A stretch of 64,000 bases of DNA from Streptomyces sp. GSL17-111 (GCF_037911585.1 NZ_JBAJNS010000001.1:2231001-2295000), one strand, 5' to 3'. Shown: positions 8,885-18,702, counted from the stretch's first letter. Made by a program: numbers and translations. Notes: a model not told the origin generated them from the letters alone.

Positions 8885-9730
8885 TCAGCCGAGCGGGTCG
8901 GGGGCCGCCGTGACGCCGTACTCGGCCAGCTTCGCCTTGCCGCCGTCCACCGCCGTCAGCACCAGCGGACCCTTCTCCGTCAGCGCGACGGAGTGCTCCC
9001 AGTGGCTGGACCACGAACCGTCGTCCGTCTCCACCGTCCACTCGTCCTCCAGGACGTGGGTGCGCGGCGTGCCCAGCGAGAGCATCGGCTCGATCGCCAG
9101 ACACATGCCCGTCACCAGCTTGGGATTGTGCCGCCCGATCAGCCGCCGCCGGTCGACGTAGTTCAGCAGGTGCGGGTCCATGTGCATCTGGCTGCCGATG
9201 CCGTGGCCGCCGTAGTCCTCGATGATCCCGTACTTCCCCGACGCCGGGCGGGGCTGCCGCTTCACGTAGCCCTCCACCGCCCGGGAGATCTCCACCAGCC
9301 GCGATCCCCGCCGGAACGCGGCGATCCCCGCCCACAGGGACTCCTCCGTCACCCGGCTCAGCTCGTGCAGCTCGGGCGCGTGCCCCTCCCCGACGAACAC
9401 GGTGATCGCCGCGTCGCCGTGCCAGCCGTCCACGATGGCTCCGGCATCGATCGAGATGATGTCGCCCGGGTTGAGCACCGTCTCGCGGTCCGGGATGCCG
9501 TGGACGACGACCTGGTTCACCGAGGTGCAGATGTTGCCGGGGAAGCCGCCGTAGCCGAGGAAGTTCGGCTTCGCCCCGTGCTCGGCGAGCACCTTCGCGG
9601 CGACCTCGTCCAGATCCTTCGTGGTGGCGCCGGGCACCGCGGCCTCCGCGCACGCGCGGTGCATGGCGGCGACCACCAGCCCCGCCTCACGCATCTTCGC
9701 GATCTGCTCCGGGGTCTTGATCTCCACCAT
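8885..9730 (-). CDS. map: Methionine aminopeptidase, type I
   Basis: The enzyme removes the initiator methionine from nascent proteins. The 281-residue product starts MVEIKTPEQIAKMREAG. It shows the pita-bread fold metal ligands: two Asp in the DAGAIVDGWHGDAAITVFVG region, His in GGHGIGSQMHMDPHL, Glu in LAIEPMLSLGT and Glu in EWTVETDDGSWSSHWEHS. The ATG at 9730 matches homologues better than the upstream start at 9814. It lies between adk and infA but is separated from adk by a strong hairpin, so map-infA-rpmJ may have their own promoter. Confidence 0.96.
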   Translation of the reverse strand: MVEIKTPEQIAKMREAGLVVAAMHRACAEAAVPGATTKDLDEVAAKVLAEHGAKPNFLGYGGFPGNICTSVNQVVVHGIPDRETVLNPGDIISIDAGAIVDGWHGDAAITVFVGEGHAPELHELSRVTEESLWAGIAAFRRGSRLVEISRAVEGYVKRQPRPASGKYGIIEDYGGHGIGSQMHMDPHLLNYVDRRRLIGRHNPKLVTGMCLAIEPMLSLGTPRTHVLEDEWTVETDDGSWSSHWEHSVALTEKGPLVLTAVDGGKAKLAEYGVTAAPDPLG

Positions 9731-9876
9731 GACGGCTGGGCCTTTCTGCGTCCGACGAAGGCGCGGCCCGTGTCCGGCCGACGCCCCCTCCACCATACGG
9801 CCTGGAAAATCCACCCGACCCCGCGCGCGCTGGTCCGCTACGAGCTGCCCGGCTGACGCACCGCCCCGAGAACGCC

Positions 9877-9910
9877 GAAGGCCGCCACCCCGTAGGGGGC
9901 GGCGGCCTTC
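9877..9910 (-). terminator. Terminator hairpin after adk
   Basis: GAAGGCCGCC (9877-9886) is a perfect reverse complement of GGCGGCCTTC (9901-9910), with a loop that can pair further. It begins 22 nt past the adk stop and lies before map. This is the strongest terminator candidate in the secY-adk-map interval. Confidence 0.75.
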
Positions 9911-9932
9911 ACGGCACGATGGCGCGGCGGGG

Positions 9933-10586
9933 CTACGCCTTCTCCGGCAGCGCGGCGAGCGCGCGCTGCGTGACGTCGGCGACGGCGCCCAGTGCCGACA
10001 GCGTCGTCACCAGGCCCTGCGCCTTGTAGTAGTCGATGATCGGCTCGGTCTCGCTGTGGTAGACCTCCAGCCGCTTGCGCACCGTGTCCTCACGGTCGTC
10101 GTCCCGCTGGTACAGCTCACCACCGCACACGTCGCACACGCCCTCCGCCTTCGGCGGGGTGTAGTCGACGTGGAAGATGTGGCTGCTGTCCTGGCGGCAC
10201 ATGCGGCGGCCGGCGATGCGCCGGACCACCTCGTCCTCGGGGACCTCCAGGTCCAGCACGGAGTCCAGCGCCAGGCCGACGTCCGTGAGGATGCCGTCCA
10301 GCGCCTCGGCCTGCGCGAGGTTGCGCGGGAAACCGTCCAGCAGGAAGCCACTCGCGGCGTCCGGCTGCTCCATGCGGTCCTTGGCCATGCCGATGGTGAT
10401 CTCGTCCGGCACCAGCTCGCCCTTGCGCATGAAGTCCTGCGCGCGGCGACCCAGCTCCGTGCCCTGGCTGATGTTGGCACGGAAGAGGTCACCGGTGGAG
10501 ATGTGCGGAATGCCGAGATTCTTGGCGAGCAACGCGGCCTGCGTGCCCTTGCCCGCACCAGGCGGCCCGACGAGGAGGATACGCAT
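9933..10586 (-). CDS. adk: Adenylate kinase
   Basis: Adk interconverts ATP + AMP and 2 ADP. The 217-residue protein has P-loop GPPGAGKGTQ (about 7-16), the AMP-binding FRANISQGTELG and GFLLDGFPRNLAQA blocks, and a LID domain with cysteines in MCRQDSSHIFH and CDVCGGELYQRDDD, suggesting a zinc-stabilised LID as in Gram-positive long-form kinases. The ATG overlaps the secY stop by one base (TGATG), so translation is coupled to secY. A terminator follows. Confidence 0.98.
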   Translation of the reverse strand: MRILLVGPPGAGKGTQAALLAKNLGIPHISTGDLFRANISQGTELGRRAQDFMRKGELVPDEITIGMAKDRMEQPDAASGFLLDGFPRNLAQAEALDGILTDVGLALDSVLDLEVPEDEVVRRIAGRRMCRQDSSHIFHVDYTPPKAEGVCDVCGGELYQRDDDREDTVRKRLEVYHSETEPIIDYYKAQGLVTTLSALGAVADVTQRALAALPEKA

Positions 10587-11902
10587 CAGCGGAGGAACCC
10601 TTCGTAGTTGCGCTGCTGGAGCTGGCTCTCGATCTGCTTGACCGTCTCCAGGCCGACACCCACGATGATCAGGATGCTGGTACCGCCGAACGGGAAGTTC
10701 TCGTTCGCACCGAAACCTGCCAGCGCCACGGTGGGCACGAGGGCGATCAGACCGAGGTAGATCGACCCGGGCCACGTGATGCGGTTCAGCACGTAGCTCA
10801 AGTACTCCGCCGTGGGGCGTCCGGCCCGGATACCCGGGATGAAGCCACCATACTTCTTCATGTTGTCTGCAACTTCTTCGGGGTTGAAGGAGATGGCGAC
10901 GTAGAAGAAGGCGAAGAAGACGATGAGCAAGAAGTACGTTACGACGTAAATCGGGGCACCCTGGCTCGTGAAGTTGTTCCGAACCCAGTCGGCCCAGCCC
11001 GCCTGCGACCCGCTGAACTGAACGATCAGCGCCGGGATGTAGAGCAGCGACGAGGCGAAGATGACAGGAATCACACCTGCCTGGTTCACCTTGAGCGGGA
11101 TGTAGGTGGACGTTCCGCCGTAGGAACGGCGGCCGATCATGCGCTTCGCGTACTGCACGGGGATGCGGCGCTGGGCCTGCTCGACGAAGACCACGAGGCC
11201 CACCATCGCGAGGCCGACCACCACGACGGTGCCGAACTCGATCCAGCCGTCCGCGAGGTCACCCTGCTGCTTGATGGCCCACAGCGCGCCGGGGAAGCCG
11301 GCCGCGATGGAGATGAACATCAGGATGGACATGCCGTTGCCGATACCGCGGTCGGTGACGAGCTCACCGAGCCACATGATCAGGGCGGTGCCGGCGGTCA
11401 TGGTGACGACCATGCTGATGGTCGTGTACACCGAGTCGTCGGGGACGATCTGGTCGCCCACGGGGCAGCCCTGGAAGAGGGAGCCGCTGCGTGCGGTCGC
11501 GACGAGACCGGTGGCCTGCAGCACCGCCAGCGCCACGGTGAGGTAGCGGGTGTACTGGGTGATCTTCGCCTGGCCTGCCTGGCCCTCCTTCTTCAGGGCC
11601 TCCAGCCGCGGGATCACCACCACGAGGAGCTGCAGGATGATGCTCGCCGTGATGTACGGCATGATCCCGAGAGCGAAGATGGTGACCTGCAACAGTGCGC
11701 CACCGCTGAACATGTTCACCAGGCCGAGCAGGCCGGCGTCGCCGCTCTGCTGGTTGTCCAGGCAGAACTGGACGTTCTGATAGCTGATCCCCGGGACGGG
11801 GACCTGGGCCCCGAGCCGGTAGAGCACCACGATGCCCAGCGTGAACAGCAGCTTCTTGCGCAGGTCGGGCGTCTTGAAAGCCCGGGTGAACGCGCTGAGC
11901 AC
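10586..11902 (-). CDS. secY: Preprotein translocase subunit SecY
   Basis: SecY is the protein-conducting channel of the general secretion pathway. The 438-residue product begins VLSAFTRAFKTPDLRKKLLF and shows ten hydrophobic segments, the plug region after PVPGISYQN, and cytosolic loops such as QRRIPVQYAKRMIGRRSYGG. The GTG at 11902 has a GGAGGT site; a frame opening at 12004 is not conserved. It follows rplO across a very strong hairpin, so secY-adk probably has a separate promoter in the 232 nt gap. Confidence 0.98.
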   Translation of the reverse strand: MLSAFTRAFKTPDLRKKLLFTLGIVVLYRLGAQVPVPGISYQNVQFCLDNQQSGDAGLLGLVNMFSGGALLQVTIFALGIMPYITASIILQLLVVVIPRLEALKKEGQAGQAKITQYTRYLTVALAVLQATGLVATARSGSLFQGCPVGDQIVPDDSVYTTISMVVTMTAGTALIMWLGELVTDRGIGNGMSILMFISIAAGFPGALWAIKQQGDLADGWIEFGTVVVVGLAMVGLVVFVEQAQRRIPVQYAKRMIGRRSYGGTSTYIPLKVNQAGVIPVIFASSLLYIPALIVQFSGSQAGWADWVRNNFTSQGAPIYVVTYFLLIVFFAFFYVAISFNPEEVADNMKKYGGFIPGIRAGRPTAEYLSYVLNRITWPGSIYLGLIALVPTVALAGFGANENFPFGGTSILIIVGVGLETVKQIESQLQQRNYEGFLR

Positions 11903-12077
11903 GGTACCTCCTGCGGCTCTCGCACGATGTGCGCGAGAGGTGACGGTCTGGGTAATGACGGATACGACGGTCGAGAACTGGTCGATCACTGTGCCGACGC
12001 CCAACGGGTGGCTGCGCGCAGGCGGACAGTGCCGCTCACCTTACCGGCGAGAAGCCCGCCCTAGGAACGACCAAACG

Positions 12078-12118
12078 ACCAACCGGGGATGCCCGTTCCT
12101 TGGGCATCCCCGGTTGGT
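12078..12118 (-). terminator. Strong hairpin between rplO and secY
   Basis: A 17 bp perfect stem with left arm ACCAACCGGGGATGCCC (12078-12094) and right arm 12102-12118 encloses a 7 nt loop. On the minus strand it is followed by a T-rich stretch (GGTCGTTTGGTCGTT). It lies 17 nt past the rplO stop, and is the best terminator in the ribosomal block. Confidence 0.85.
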
Positions 12119-12134
12119 GTTGCTGTCATCGTGC

Positions 12135-12596
12135 TCAGACGAGCTCGGTGACGGAGCCGCCGGCGGCGGTGATCTTCTCCTTGGCGGAGCCGGAGACCTT
12201 GTCCACGGTCACCGTCAGCGCCACGGAGACCTCGCCGCTGCCGAGCACCTTGACGAGGTTGTTCTTGCGCACGGCACCCTTGGCGACCAGGTCGGCCACG
12301 GTGACCTCGCCACCCTCGGGGTAGAGGGCGGCGAGCTTGTCCAGGTTGACGACCTGGTACTCGGTGCGGAACGGGTTCTTGAAGCCCTTGAGCTTGGGCA
12401 GCCGCATGTGCAGCGGCATCTGCCCACCCTCGAAGCGCTCCGGGACCTGGTAGCGGGCCTTGGTGCCCTTGGTGCCACGACCCGCCGTCTTGCCCTTCGA
12501 CGCCTCACCACGACCGACGCGGGTCTTGGTGGTCTTGGCGCCCGGGGCGGGACGGAGGTTGTGGACCTTCAGCGGCTTCTCTTCCTGAGCAGCCAT
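12135..12596 (-). CDS. rplO: 50S ribosomal protein L15
   Basis: L15 is a late-assembly protein of the 50S subunit. The 153-residue product reads [20 protein letters not shown], then the family block [17 protein letters not shown], then [18 protein letters not shown], and ends in a [18 protein letters not shown] beta segment. It follows rpmD by one base. A 17 bp hairpin lies 17 nt downstream, so it appears to be the last gene of the spc transcript here. Confidence 0.98.
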   Translation of the reverse strand: MAAQEEKPLKVHNLRPAPGAKTTKTRVGRGEASKGKTAGRGTKGTKARYQVPERFEGGQMPLHMRLPKLKGFKNPFRTEYQVVNLDKLAALYPEGGEVTVADLVAKGAVRKNNLVKVLGSGEVSVALTVTVDKVSGSAKEKITAAGGSVTELV

Positions 12597-12597
12597 C

Positions 12598-12780
12598 TCA
12601 GTCGACCTCCTCGACCGTCACCAGGTGACGCACGGTGTGCACCATGCCGCGCACCTCGGGACGGTCAGCCTTGACGACCACGTCGTTGACACGCTTGAGA
12701 CCGAGGGTCCGCAGCGTCTCACGGTGGTTCTGCTTCGTACCGATCACGGAACGGGTCTGAACGATCTTCAGCTGAGCCAT
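12598..12780 (-). CDS. rpmD: 50S ribosomal protein L30
   Basis: This 60-residue L30 reads [20 protein letters not shown], then [20 protein letters not shown] and [17 protein letters not shown]. Size and motifs are diagnostic. Its ATG overlaps the rpsE stop by one base (TAATG), indicating translational coupling within the spc operon. Confidence 0.97.
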   Translation of the reverse strand: MAQLKIVQTRSVIGTKQNHRETLRTLGLKRVNDVVVKADRPEVRGMVHTVRHLVTVEEVD

Positions 12781-13385
12781 TACGCGCTCACCCCGGCACG
12801 GGCCCGCAGCAGGGCGGCGGGCGCGACGTCCTCGAGCGGCAGGCCACGACGGGCGGCGATCTCCTCGGGGCGCTGCAGGCCCCGCAGAGCGGCCACCGTG
12901 GCGTGCACGATGTTGATCGGGTTGGACGAGCCGAGGGACTTGCTCAGCACGTCGTGGATGCCCGCGCACTCCAGCACGGCACGCACCGGGCCACCGGCGA
13001 TCACACCGGTACCGGGGGAAGCCGGCTTGAGCAGCACGACACCGGCCGCCTCCTCACCCTGGATGGGGTGCGGAATGGTGCCCTGGATGCGGGGGACCTT
13101 GAAGAAGTGCTTCTTGGCCTCCTCAACGCCCTTGGCGATGGCGGCCGGCACCTCCTTGGCCTTGCCGTATCCGACGCCCACGGTGCCGTCACCGTCGCCC
13201 ACCACGACCAGCGCGGTGAAGCTGAAGCGACGACCACCCTTCACAACCTTGGCGACGCGGTTGATCGCGACGACGCGCTCGACGTACGCGGTCTTGTCGG
13301 CAGCAGCGCCGCCGTCCCGCCGGTCCTTACGGTCCCGCCGCTCGCCGCCACCGGCGCCGCCACCGCGGCGCTGGGGTCCAGCCAT
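12780..13385 (-). CDS. rpsE: 30S ribosomal protein S5
   Basis: S5 contributes to decoding accuracy and the mRNA entry helicase site. The 201-residue protein has a Gly/Arg-rich N-terminal extension ([20 protein letters not shown]) typical of actinobacteria. [20 protein letters not shown] and the KH-like GNGVGYGKA-type loop ([15 protein letters not shown]) follow. The start at 13385 is supported by homologues; the frame's far-upstream start at 13601 would run through rplR. Confidence 0.97.
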   Translation of the reverse strand: MAGPQRRGGGAGGGERRDRKDRRDGGAAADKTAYVERVVAINRVAKVVKGGRRFSFTALVVVGDGDGTVGVGYGKAKEVPAAIAKGVEEAKKHFFKVPRIQGTIPHPIQGEEAAGVVLLKPASPGTGVIAGGPVRAVLECAGIHDVLSKSLGSSNPINIVHATVAALRGLQRPEEIAARRGLPLEDVAPAALLRARAGVSA

Positions 13386-13428
13386 TGGAATTACCTCTCT
13401 CGTTGATCCGCTGTGCGTAGGGACCGGC

Positions 13429-13812
13429 TCAGAACCTGAGCCCGGCCTCGCGGGCGGCGTCGGCCAGGGCGGCGATGCGCCCGGCGTACTTGTTGCCGCC
13501 GCGGTCGAAGACGACGGCCTCCACGCCGGCGGCCTTCGCGCGCTCGGCGACCAGTGCGCCGACCTGCTTGGCCTGGGCGCTCTTGTCACCCTCGGCGCCA
13601 CGGACGGAGCTGTCCATCGAGGACGCCGAGGCCAGCGTGTGGCCCTGGATGTCGTCGATGACCTGCGCCACCATGTGGCGGTTGGACCGCGTCACCACGA
13701 GACGCGGACGCTCGGCGGTGCCGGAGACCTTCTTCCGGACGCGGATGTGACGCCGCTTGATGGCGGCGCGCTTGTAGGCGTCGCCCTTGGCGATCTTCAC
13801 GCCGAATGCCAT
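13429..13812 (-). CDS. rplR: 50S ribosomal protein L18
   Basis: L18 binds 5S rRNA in the central protuberance. The 127-residue product shows [34 protein letters not shown] and the C-terminal [26 protein letters not shown], all characteristic. It lies 3 nt downstream of the rplF stop and 43 nt upstream of rpsE. Confidence 0.98.
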   Translation of the reverse strand: MAFGVKIAKGDAYKRAAIKRRHIRVRKKVSGTAERPRLVVTRSNRHMVAQVIDDIQGHTLASASSMDSSVRGAEGDKSAQAKQVGALVAERAKAAGVEAVVFDRGGNKYAGRIAALADAAREAGLRF

Positions 13813-13815
13813 GGC

Positions 13816-14355
13816 TTACTTACCAGCCTTTCCGACCTTGCGGCGGATGACTTCGCCCTCGTACTTGACGCCCTTGGCCTTGTACGGGTCGGGCTTGCGC
13901 AGCTTGCGGATGTTGGCCGCGACCTCGCCCACCTTCTGCTTGTCGATGCCCTCGACCGAGAAGCGGGTCGGGGTCTCGACCTTGAAGGTGATGCCCTCGG
14001 GCGCCTCGACCAGCACCGGGTGGCTGAAGCCGAGGGAGAACTCCAGGTTGGAGCCCTTCGCCTGGACGCGGTAACCGACACCGCTGATTTCGAGCTTCTT
14101 GACGTAGCCCTCGGTCACGCCAGTGATCATGTTCGCCACCAGCGTGCGGGACAGGCCGTGCAGGGCCTTGTTCCGGCTCTCGTCGTTCGGGCGGGTGACG
14201 ACTACGGCGCCGTCCTCACCCTTGGCGACCTCGATGGGGGCGGCGACGGTGTGCGCGAGGGAGCCCTTGGGGCCCTTCACGCTGACCGCGCGGCCATCGA
14301 TGGTGACGTCCACACCGGCGGGAACCGTGATGGGGAGCTTGCCGATTCGCGACAT
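13816..14355 (-). CDS. rplF: 50S ribosomal protein L6
   Basis: L6 lies at the base of the L7/L12 stalk. The 179-residue product starts [20 protein letters not shown]. It has [32 protein letters not shown] and the C-terminal signature [20 protein letters not shown]. The start at 14355 has a GGAGGAAAAGCC ribosome binding site. It sits between rpsH and rplR. Confidence 0.98.
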   Translation of the reverse strand: MSRIGKLPITVPAGVDVTIDGRAVSVKGPKGSLAHTVAAPIEVAKGEDGAVVVTRPNDESRNKALHGLSRTLVANMITGVTEGYVKKLEISGVGYRVQAKGSNLEFSLGFSHPVLVEAPEGITFKVETPTRFSVEGIDKQKVGEVAANIRKLRKPDPYKAKGVKYEGEVIRRKVGKAGK

Positions 14356-14378
14356 GGCTTTTCCTCCGTTCCCTTCCG

Positions 14379-14777
14379 TTACCAGACGTAGGCGAGGACT
14401 TCCCCGCCCACGCCCTTCTTGCCGGCCTGCTTGTCGGTGAGGAGCCCGTGCGACGTGGAGATGATCGCCACGCCCAGGCCGCCGAGCACCTTCGGCAGGT
14501 TGGTGGACTTTGCGTAGACCCGAAGGCCCGGCTTCGAGATCCGCTTGATGCCGGCGATCGAGCGCTCGCGGTTGGGGCCGAACTTCAGCTCCAGGACGAG
14601 GCTCTTGCCCACGGGGGCGTCCTCGACCTTCCAGCCGGTGATGTAGCCCTCCTGCTGGAGGATCTCCGCGATGTGCGACTTGATCTTGCTGTGCGGCATC
14701 TCGACGGTGTCGTGGTACGCCGAGTTCGCGTTCCGCAGACGTGTGAGCATGTCTGCGATCGGATCGGTCATGGTCAT
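14379..14777 (-). CDS. rpsH: 30S ribosomal protein S8
   Basis: S8 binds helix 21 of 16S rRNA and in many bacteria represses the spc operon by binding its mRNA. The 132-residue product reads [20 protein letters not shown], with [17 protein letters not shown] in the middle and [29 protein letters not shown] at the C-terminal side. The gap to rpsN upstream is 234 nt, unusually long for this operon, and includes a small hairpin. Confidence 0.98.
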   Translation of the reverse strand: MTMTDPIADMLTRLRNANSAYHDTVEMPHSKIKSHIAEILQQEGYITGWKVEDAPVGKSLVLELKFGPNRERSIAGIKRISKPGLRVYAKSTNLPKVLGGLGVAIISTSHGLLTDKQAGKKGVGGEVLAYVW

Positions 14778-14888
14778 GTGATGGCCTTCGGCCTCTCTCG
14801 CCGGGGTTTCCTGTCTGCTCCATCCCTCTCCCCACTCGGTGGCGGGACGGGTGCGGTGCGGGGACCTACGGCGTAGTAAGCGTCTTTA

Positions 14889-14903
14889 GCGGGCTTCGCC
14901 CGC
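14889..14903 (-). terminator. Short hairpin between rpsN and rpsH
   Basis: GCGGGC (14889-14894) and GCCCGC (14898-14903) pair around TTC, a stable tetraloop-like hairpin in the 234 nt rpsN-rpsH gap. It may be an attenuator, an RNA processing site or chance. No gene is visible in this gap. Confidence 0.35.
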
Positions 14904-15011
14904 GGGCGGTCCTGGGCGGCGGACGCCCAACCCCACAAGCTTACGGCATGGGGGGCGGGCCTCCGCCGTCCAGTTGCTTACCGAGAGTCCTGGTGGTCCG
15001 CGGGTGCGGGG

Positions 15012-15197
15012 TTACCAGGAGCTCTTGGTCACGCCCGGCAGCTCGCCGCGGTGCGCCATCTCGCGAAGGCACACACGGCACAGGCCGAACTTGCGGTAGA
15101 CGGAGTGCGGACGGCCGCAGCGCTGGCAGCGGGTGTACGAACGCACACCGAACTTCGGCTTGCGGGCGGCCTTGGCGATCAGAGCCTTCTTCGCCAT
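15012..15197 (-). CDS. rpsN: 30S ribosomal protein S14, zinc type (type Z)
   Basis: The 61-residue protein [20 protein letters not shown] has the zinc ribbon Cys24-x2-Cys27 and Cys40-x2-Cys43 ([14 protein letters not shown]). That is the short C+ form of S14, which binds zinc in the 30S head. Many actinobacteria carry a second, longer zinc-free S14 elsewhere under the Zur regulon; none is in this window. It lies 1 nt after the rplE stop. Confidence 0.97.
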   Translation of the reverse strand: MAKKALIAKAARKPKFGVRSYTRCQRCGRPHSVYRKFGLCRVCLREMAHRGELPGVTKSSW

Positions 15198-15198
15198 G

Positions 15199-15759
15199 TC
15201 AGTTCTCCTTGAACGGGAAGCCGAGGTGACGCAGCAGGGCGCGGCCCTCTTCGTCGTTGGTCGCCGTGGTGACCACGGTGATGTCCATGCCCCGGACCCG
15301 GTCGATCTTGTCCTGGTCGATCTCGTGGAACATGACCTGCTCCGTGAGACCGAAGGTGTAGTTCCCGCGTCCGTCGAACTGCTTCGGGGACAGACCGCGG
15401 AAGTCGCGGATGCGCGGCAGCGCGAGCGACAGCAGGCGGTCCAGGAACTCCCACATCCGGTCGCCACGCATGGTCACGTGGGCACCGATCGGCTGGCCCT
15501 CGCGCAGCTTGAACTGCGCGATGGACTTACGGGCCTTGGTCACGGCCGGCTTCTGGCCGGTGATCGTGGCGAGGTCGCGGATGGCGCCCTCGATCAGCTT
15601 GGAGTCGCGGGCGGCGTCGCCCACACCCATGTTGACCACGATCTTGGTGAGGCCGGGGATCTGCATGACGTTCTCGTACTGGAACTCGTCACGCAGCTTG
15701 CCCGCGATCTCCTCGCGGTAGCGCTGCTTGAGGCGCGGTGCGTTGGTGGTGGCAGTCAT
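15199..15759 (-). CDS. rplE: 50S ribosomal protein L5
   Basis: L5 binds 5S rRNA and contacts P-site tRNA. The 186-residue product shows [41 protein letters not shown] and [24 protein letters not shown], all family signatures. It ends [17 protein letters not shown]. Its ATG overlaps the rplX stop by one base, so the two are coupled. Confidence 0.98.
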   Translation of the reverse strand: MTATTNAPRLKQRYREEIAGKLRDEFQYENVMQIPGLTKIVVNMGVGDAARDSKLIEGAIRDLATITGQKPAVTKARKSIAQFKLREGQPIGAHVTMRGDRMWEFLDRLLSLALPRIRDFRGLSPKQFDGRGNYTFGLTEQVMFHEIDQDKIDRVRGMDITVVTTATNDEEGRALLRHLGFPFKEN

Positions 15760-16082
15760 CAGATGTCCTCACCGGTCCGCTTGGCAACGCGGATCTTGTT
15801 GCCGTCCTCGTCGAAGCGGTATCCGACGCGCGTCACGACCTTCTCGCCGTCCTTCTCCACGACGAGCTGAACGTTGCTCACGTGGACGGGGGCCTCGGTC
15901 GTCACGATGCCGCCGGTCTTCGAACCGCGAGCGGTCTGGCCGGCCTTCGTGTGCTTCTTGACCCGGTTGACACCCTCGACCAGGACGCGGTCCTCGCGGG
16001 GGTAGGCCTGGATGACCTTGCCCTGCTTGCCCTTGTCCTTGCCGGTGATGACCTGAACCAGGTCGCCCTTCTTGATCTTCAT
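15759..16082 (-). CDS. rplX: 50S ribosomal protein L24
   Basis: L24 starts 50S assembly and lies by the tunnel exit. The 107-residue product starts [20 protein letters not shown] (KOW motif) and continues [26 protein letters not shown] at 16088 is in frame and overlaps the rplN stop. The ATG at 16082 is preferred because GGAGGT lies 9 nt before it but only 3 nt before the GTG. Confidence 0.97.
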   Translation of the reverse strand: MKIKKGDLVQVITGKDKGKQGKVIQAYPREDRVLVEGVNRVKKHTKAGQTARGSKTGGIVTTEAPVHVSNVQLVVEKDGEKVVTRVGYRFDEDGNKIRVAKRTGEDI

Positions 16083-16084
16083 GC

Positions 16085-16453
16085 TCACAGCACCTCCGGC
16101 GCGAGCGAGATGATCTTCATGAACTTCTTCTCGCGCAGTTCACGGCCCACCGGGCCGAAGATTCGGGTGCCGCGGGGGTCACCGTCACCCTTGAGGATGA
16201 CAGCGGCGTTCTCGTCGAAGCGGATGTACGAGCCGTCGGGACGACGGCGCTCCTTGACGGTGCGCACGATGACGGCCTTGACGACGTCACCCTTCTTCAC
16301 GTTGCCACCGGGGATCGCGTCCTTGACGGTGGCGACGATGACGTCCCCGATACCCGCGTAGCGGCGACCCGAGCCACCGAGCACACGGATGCAAAGGATC
16401 TCCTTCGCACCAGTGTTGTCGGCGACACGCAGTCGCGACTCCTGCTGGATCAC
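16085..16453 (-). CDS. rplN: 50S ribosomal protein L14
   Basis: L14 lies at the subunit interface and is the site of RsfS binding in many bacteria. The 122-residue product begins at a GTG and reads [20 protein letters not shown], followed by [19 protein letters not shown] and [20 protein letters not shown]. It is the first gene after the S10/spc boundary hairpin (16482-16512) and is therefore probably the start of the spc transcript. Confidence 0.98.
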   Translation of the reverse strand: MIQQESRLRVADNTGAKEILCIRVLGGSGRRYAGIGDVIVATVKDAIPGGNVKKGDVVKAVIVRTVKERRRPDGSYIRFDENAAVILKGDGDPRGTRIFGPVGRELREKKFMKIISLAPEVL

Positions 16454-16481
16454 GTCTATCTCCTGATCGTCTGCCGGTTCC

Positions 16482-16512
16482 CGGTGGGGAGTTCAGTGCG
16501 AACTCCCCACCG
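16482..16512 (-). terminator. Hairpin at the S10/spc operon boundary
   Basis: CGGTGGGGAGTTC (16482-16494) and GAACTCCCCACCG (16500-16512) form a perfect 13 bp stem with a 5 nt loop in the 98 nt gap between rpsQ and rplN. It fits a terminator or attenuator dividing the S10 and spc transcripts. Confidence 0.8.
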
Positions 16513-16551
16513 AGCCTGGCGGAACTTTCCGGAAGGCGAATGCCTTACGGG

Positions 16552-16836
16552 TTACTTGGCCTTCTCGAGGATCTCGACGACGCGCCAGCGCTTCGTCGCG
16601 GACAGCGGCCGGGTCTCCATGAGGAGGACGCGGTCGCCGACACCCGCGGCGTTCTGCTCGTCGTGCGCCTTGAGCTTGCTGGTACGGCGGATGACCTTGC
16701 CGTACAGCGCGTGCTTGACGCGGTCCTCGACGGCGACGACGACGGTCTTGTCCATCTTGTCGCTGACGACCAGACCCTCACGGGTCTTGCGGAAGCCGCG
16801 CTGCTCGTTCTTCTCAGTCACATTCGTCTCGCTCAT
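16552..16836 (-). CDS. rpsQ: 30S ribosomal protein S17
   Basis: S17 is a primary 16S rRNA binder with an OB fold. The 94-residue product reads [20 protein letters not shown], then [29 protein letters not shown] and a [22 protein letters not shown] end. It overlaps rpmC by one base and is the last gene of the S10 set before a strong hairpin. Confidence 0.98.
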   Translation of the reverse strand: MSETNVTEKNEQRGFRKTREGLVVSDKMDKTVVVAVEDRVKHALYGKVIRRTSKLKAHDEQNAAGVGDRVLLMETRPLSATKRWRVVEILEKAK

Positions 16837-17060
16837 CAGGCGCTCTCCACCGTCTCGATGCCGAGCTCGCGCTCGCGCATCAGGGTGTAGATCCGGGCGA
16901 TGTCCTTGCGGACGGCCTTCAGCCGGCTGTTGTTCTCCAGCTGACCGGTCGCCGCCTGGAAGCGGAGCTTGAACAGCTCCTCCTTGGCCTCGCGCAGCTT
17001 CCCAACGAGTTCCTCGTTGTTCAGCTCACGCAGCTCGCTGGCCTTGGTACCGGCCGACAT
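16836..17060 (-). CDS. rpmC: 50S ribosomal protein L29
   Basis: L29 lies by the tunnel exit where trigger factor and SRP dock. The protein ([20 protein letters not shown], then [21 protein letters not shown] and an [10 protein letters not shown] end) is helical and of normal length. The ATG at 17060 overlaps the rplP stop (TGATG); a GTG at 17063 is an alternative start one codon upstream. Confidence 0.97.
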   Translation of the reverse strand: MSAGTKASELRELNNEELVGKLREAKEELFKLRFQAATGQLENNSRLKAVRKDIARIYTLMRERELGIETVESA

Positions 17061-17479
17061 CACGCGTCACCTGCCTCGCGCCGCACGATCCGGCACTTCA
17101 TCGGAAGCTTGTGAGCAGCGCGAGTGAGCGCCTCACGAGCAATCTTCTCGTTCGGGTAGGACAGCTCGAACATCACCCGACCGGGCTTGACGTTCGCGAT
17201 CCACCACTCCGGCGAACCCTTACCGGAACCCATGCGGGTCTCGGCGGGCTTCTTGGTGAGCGGACGGTCCGGGTAGATGTTGATCCAGACCTTGCCGCCA
17301 CGCTTGATGTGACGCGTCATGGCGATACGAGCTGCCTCGATCTGCCGGTTCGTCACGTACGCGGCGGTGACCGCCTGGATGCCGAACTCGCCGAAGGCGA
17401 CCTCGGTGCCACCCTTGGCCATACCCGAGCGCTTGGGGTGGTGCTGCTTGCGGTGCTTGACCCTGCGCGGGATCAGCAT
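17060..17479 (-). CDS. rplP: 50S ribosomal protein L16
   Basis: L16 organises the A-site finger and peptidyl transferase region. The 139-residue product has [60 protein letters not shown], and the [19 protein letters not shown] block. All are diagnostic. It lies 5 nt downstream of rpsC. Confidence 0.98.
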   Translation of the reverse strand: MLIPRRVKHRKQHHPKRSGMAKGGTEVAFGEFGIQAVTAAYVTNRQIEAARIAMTRHIKRGGKVWINIYPDRPLTKKPAETRMGSGKGSPEWWIANVKPGRVMFELSYPNEKIAREALTRAAHKLPMKCRIVRREAGDA

Positions 17480-17484
17480 GGCGG

Positions 17485-18312
17485 TCAGGCCTCCTGTCCG
17501 GTGCTCTCAGCCGGAGCGGCGGCGGCGGGCGCCTCGGCCTTGGGGGCCTCGGCGGCAGCCTGCTGCTGCTGCGGCTTGCGGCCACGACGCTCGCCGCCAC
17601 CGCCACCCCGGCGCGGACGGTCGCTGCCGCCGCGGGAGGGACGGTTACCGGCGCGCGCGGCGGCGTTCTCGGCGCGGACCTCGGCGATGTTCTTCACGTC
17701 GCCCTTGTAGATCCACACCTTGACGCCGATGCGGCCGAAGGTGGTCTTGGCCTCGAAGAAGCCGTAGTCGACATTCGCGCGGAGCGTGTGCAGGGGCACA
17801 CGGCCCTCGCGGTAGAACTCCGAGCGGGACATCTCGGCGCCGCCGAGACGACCGCCGCACTGGATCTTGATGCCCTTGGCGCCGGCCTTCATCGTCGACT
17901 GCATGCTCTTGCGCATGGCGCGACGGAAGGAGACGCGGGAGGACAGCTGCTCGGCGACGGCCTGGGCCACCAGCTGAGCGTCCAGCTCCGGGTTCTTCAC
18001 CTCGAGGATGTTGAACTGGATCTGCTTGCCGGTCAGCTTCTCGAGCCGGCCGCGGATCCGCTCCGCCTCGGCGCCGCGGCGGCCGATGACGATGCCCGGA
18101 CGGGCGGTGTGCACGTCGACGCGCACACGGTCGCGGGTGCGCTCGATCTCCACCTTGGAGATGCCGGCCCGCTCCATGCCCTGCGTGAGCAGGCGGCGGA
18201 TCTCGACGTCTTCCTTGATGTAGTCCTTGTACAGCTTGTCGGCGTACCACCGGGACTTGAAGTCCGTGGTGATGCCGAGCCGGAACCCGTGCGGGTTAAC
18301 CTTCTGGCCCAT
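17485..18312 (-). CDS. rpsC: 30S ribosomal protein S3 with long C-terminal tail
   Basis: S3 lines the mRNA entry channel. The 275-residue product shows [20 protein letters not shown], a KH domain ([20 protein letters not shown]) and the S3 C-terminal domain ([36 protein letters not shown]). From about residue 215 a low-complexity tail follows: [19 protein letters not shown], a QQQQ run and an Ala/Pro/Glu end, typical of actinobacterial S3. Its ATG overlaps the rplV stop (TAATG). Confidence 0.98.
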   Translation of the reverse strand: MGQKVNPHGFRLGITTDFKSRWYADKLYKDYIKEDVEIRRLLTQGMERAGISKVEIERTRDRVRVDVHTARPGIVIGRRGAEAERIRGRLEKLTGKQIQFNILEVKNPELDAQLVAQAVAEQLSSRVSFRRAMRKSMQSTMKAGAKGIKIQCGGRLGGAEMSRSEFYREGRVPLHTLRANVDYGFFEAKTTFGRIGVKVWIYKGDVKNIAEVRAENAAARAGNRPSRGGSDRPRRGGGGGERRGRKPQQQQAAAEAPKAEAPAAAAPAESTGQEA

Positions 18313-18659
18313 TACCGGGTTCCTTCCTTGCTGCCGACGACCACCGTGATGTGGCTGGTCCGCTTGCGAATCCGGTACGCGCGGCCCTGGGCGCGCGGAC
18401 GGAAACGCTTCAGGGTCGGGCCCTCGTCGACGTAAGCCTCCTTCACGAACAGGGTGCTCACGTCGGTGTGGTCGTAGTTGTGCGCGGCGTTGGCAATGGC
18501 GCTGTCGAGCACCTTGCCCACCGGCACACTCGCGGCCTGCGGGGCGAAACGCAGGACCGCCTGGGCCTCCGTGGCGTTCATGCCACGGACGAGGTCCACC
18601 ACCCGGCGGGCCTTCATGGGCGTGACGCGCACATAGCGCGCCTGGGCCCTGGCTTCCAT
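18312..18659 (-). CDS. rplV: 50S ribosomal protein L22
   Basis: L22 extends a loop into the peptide tunnel, where mutations can give macrolide resistance. The 115-residue product starts [20 protein letters not shown], with [15 protein letters not shown] and a [23 protein letters not shown] loop. The ATG at 18659 has an AAGGGA site; the frame's earlier codon at 18683 adds eight unconserved residues. It sits between rpsS and rpsC. Confidence 0.97.
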   Translation of the reverse strand: MEARAQARYVRVTPMKARRVVDLVRGMNATEAQAVLRFAPQAASVPVGKVLDSAIANAAHNYDHTDVSTLFVKEAYVDEGPTLKRFRPRAQGRAYRIRKRTSHITVVVGSKEGTR

Positions 18660-18702
18660 GGTTGTCCCTTCGGTGTCAGTCATAGTCGTTGCACCCAGCC
18701 GA

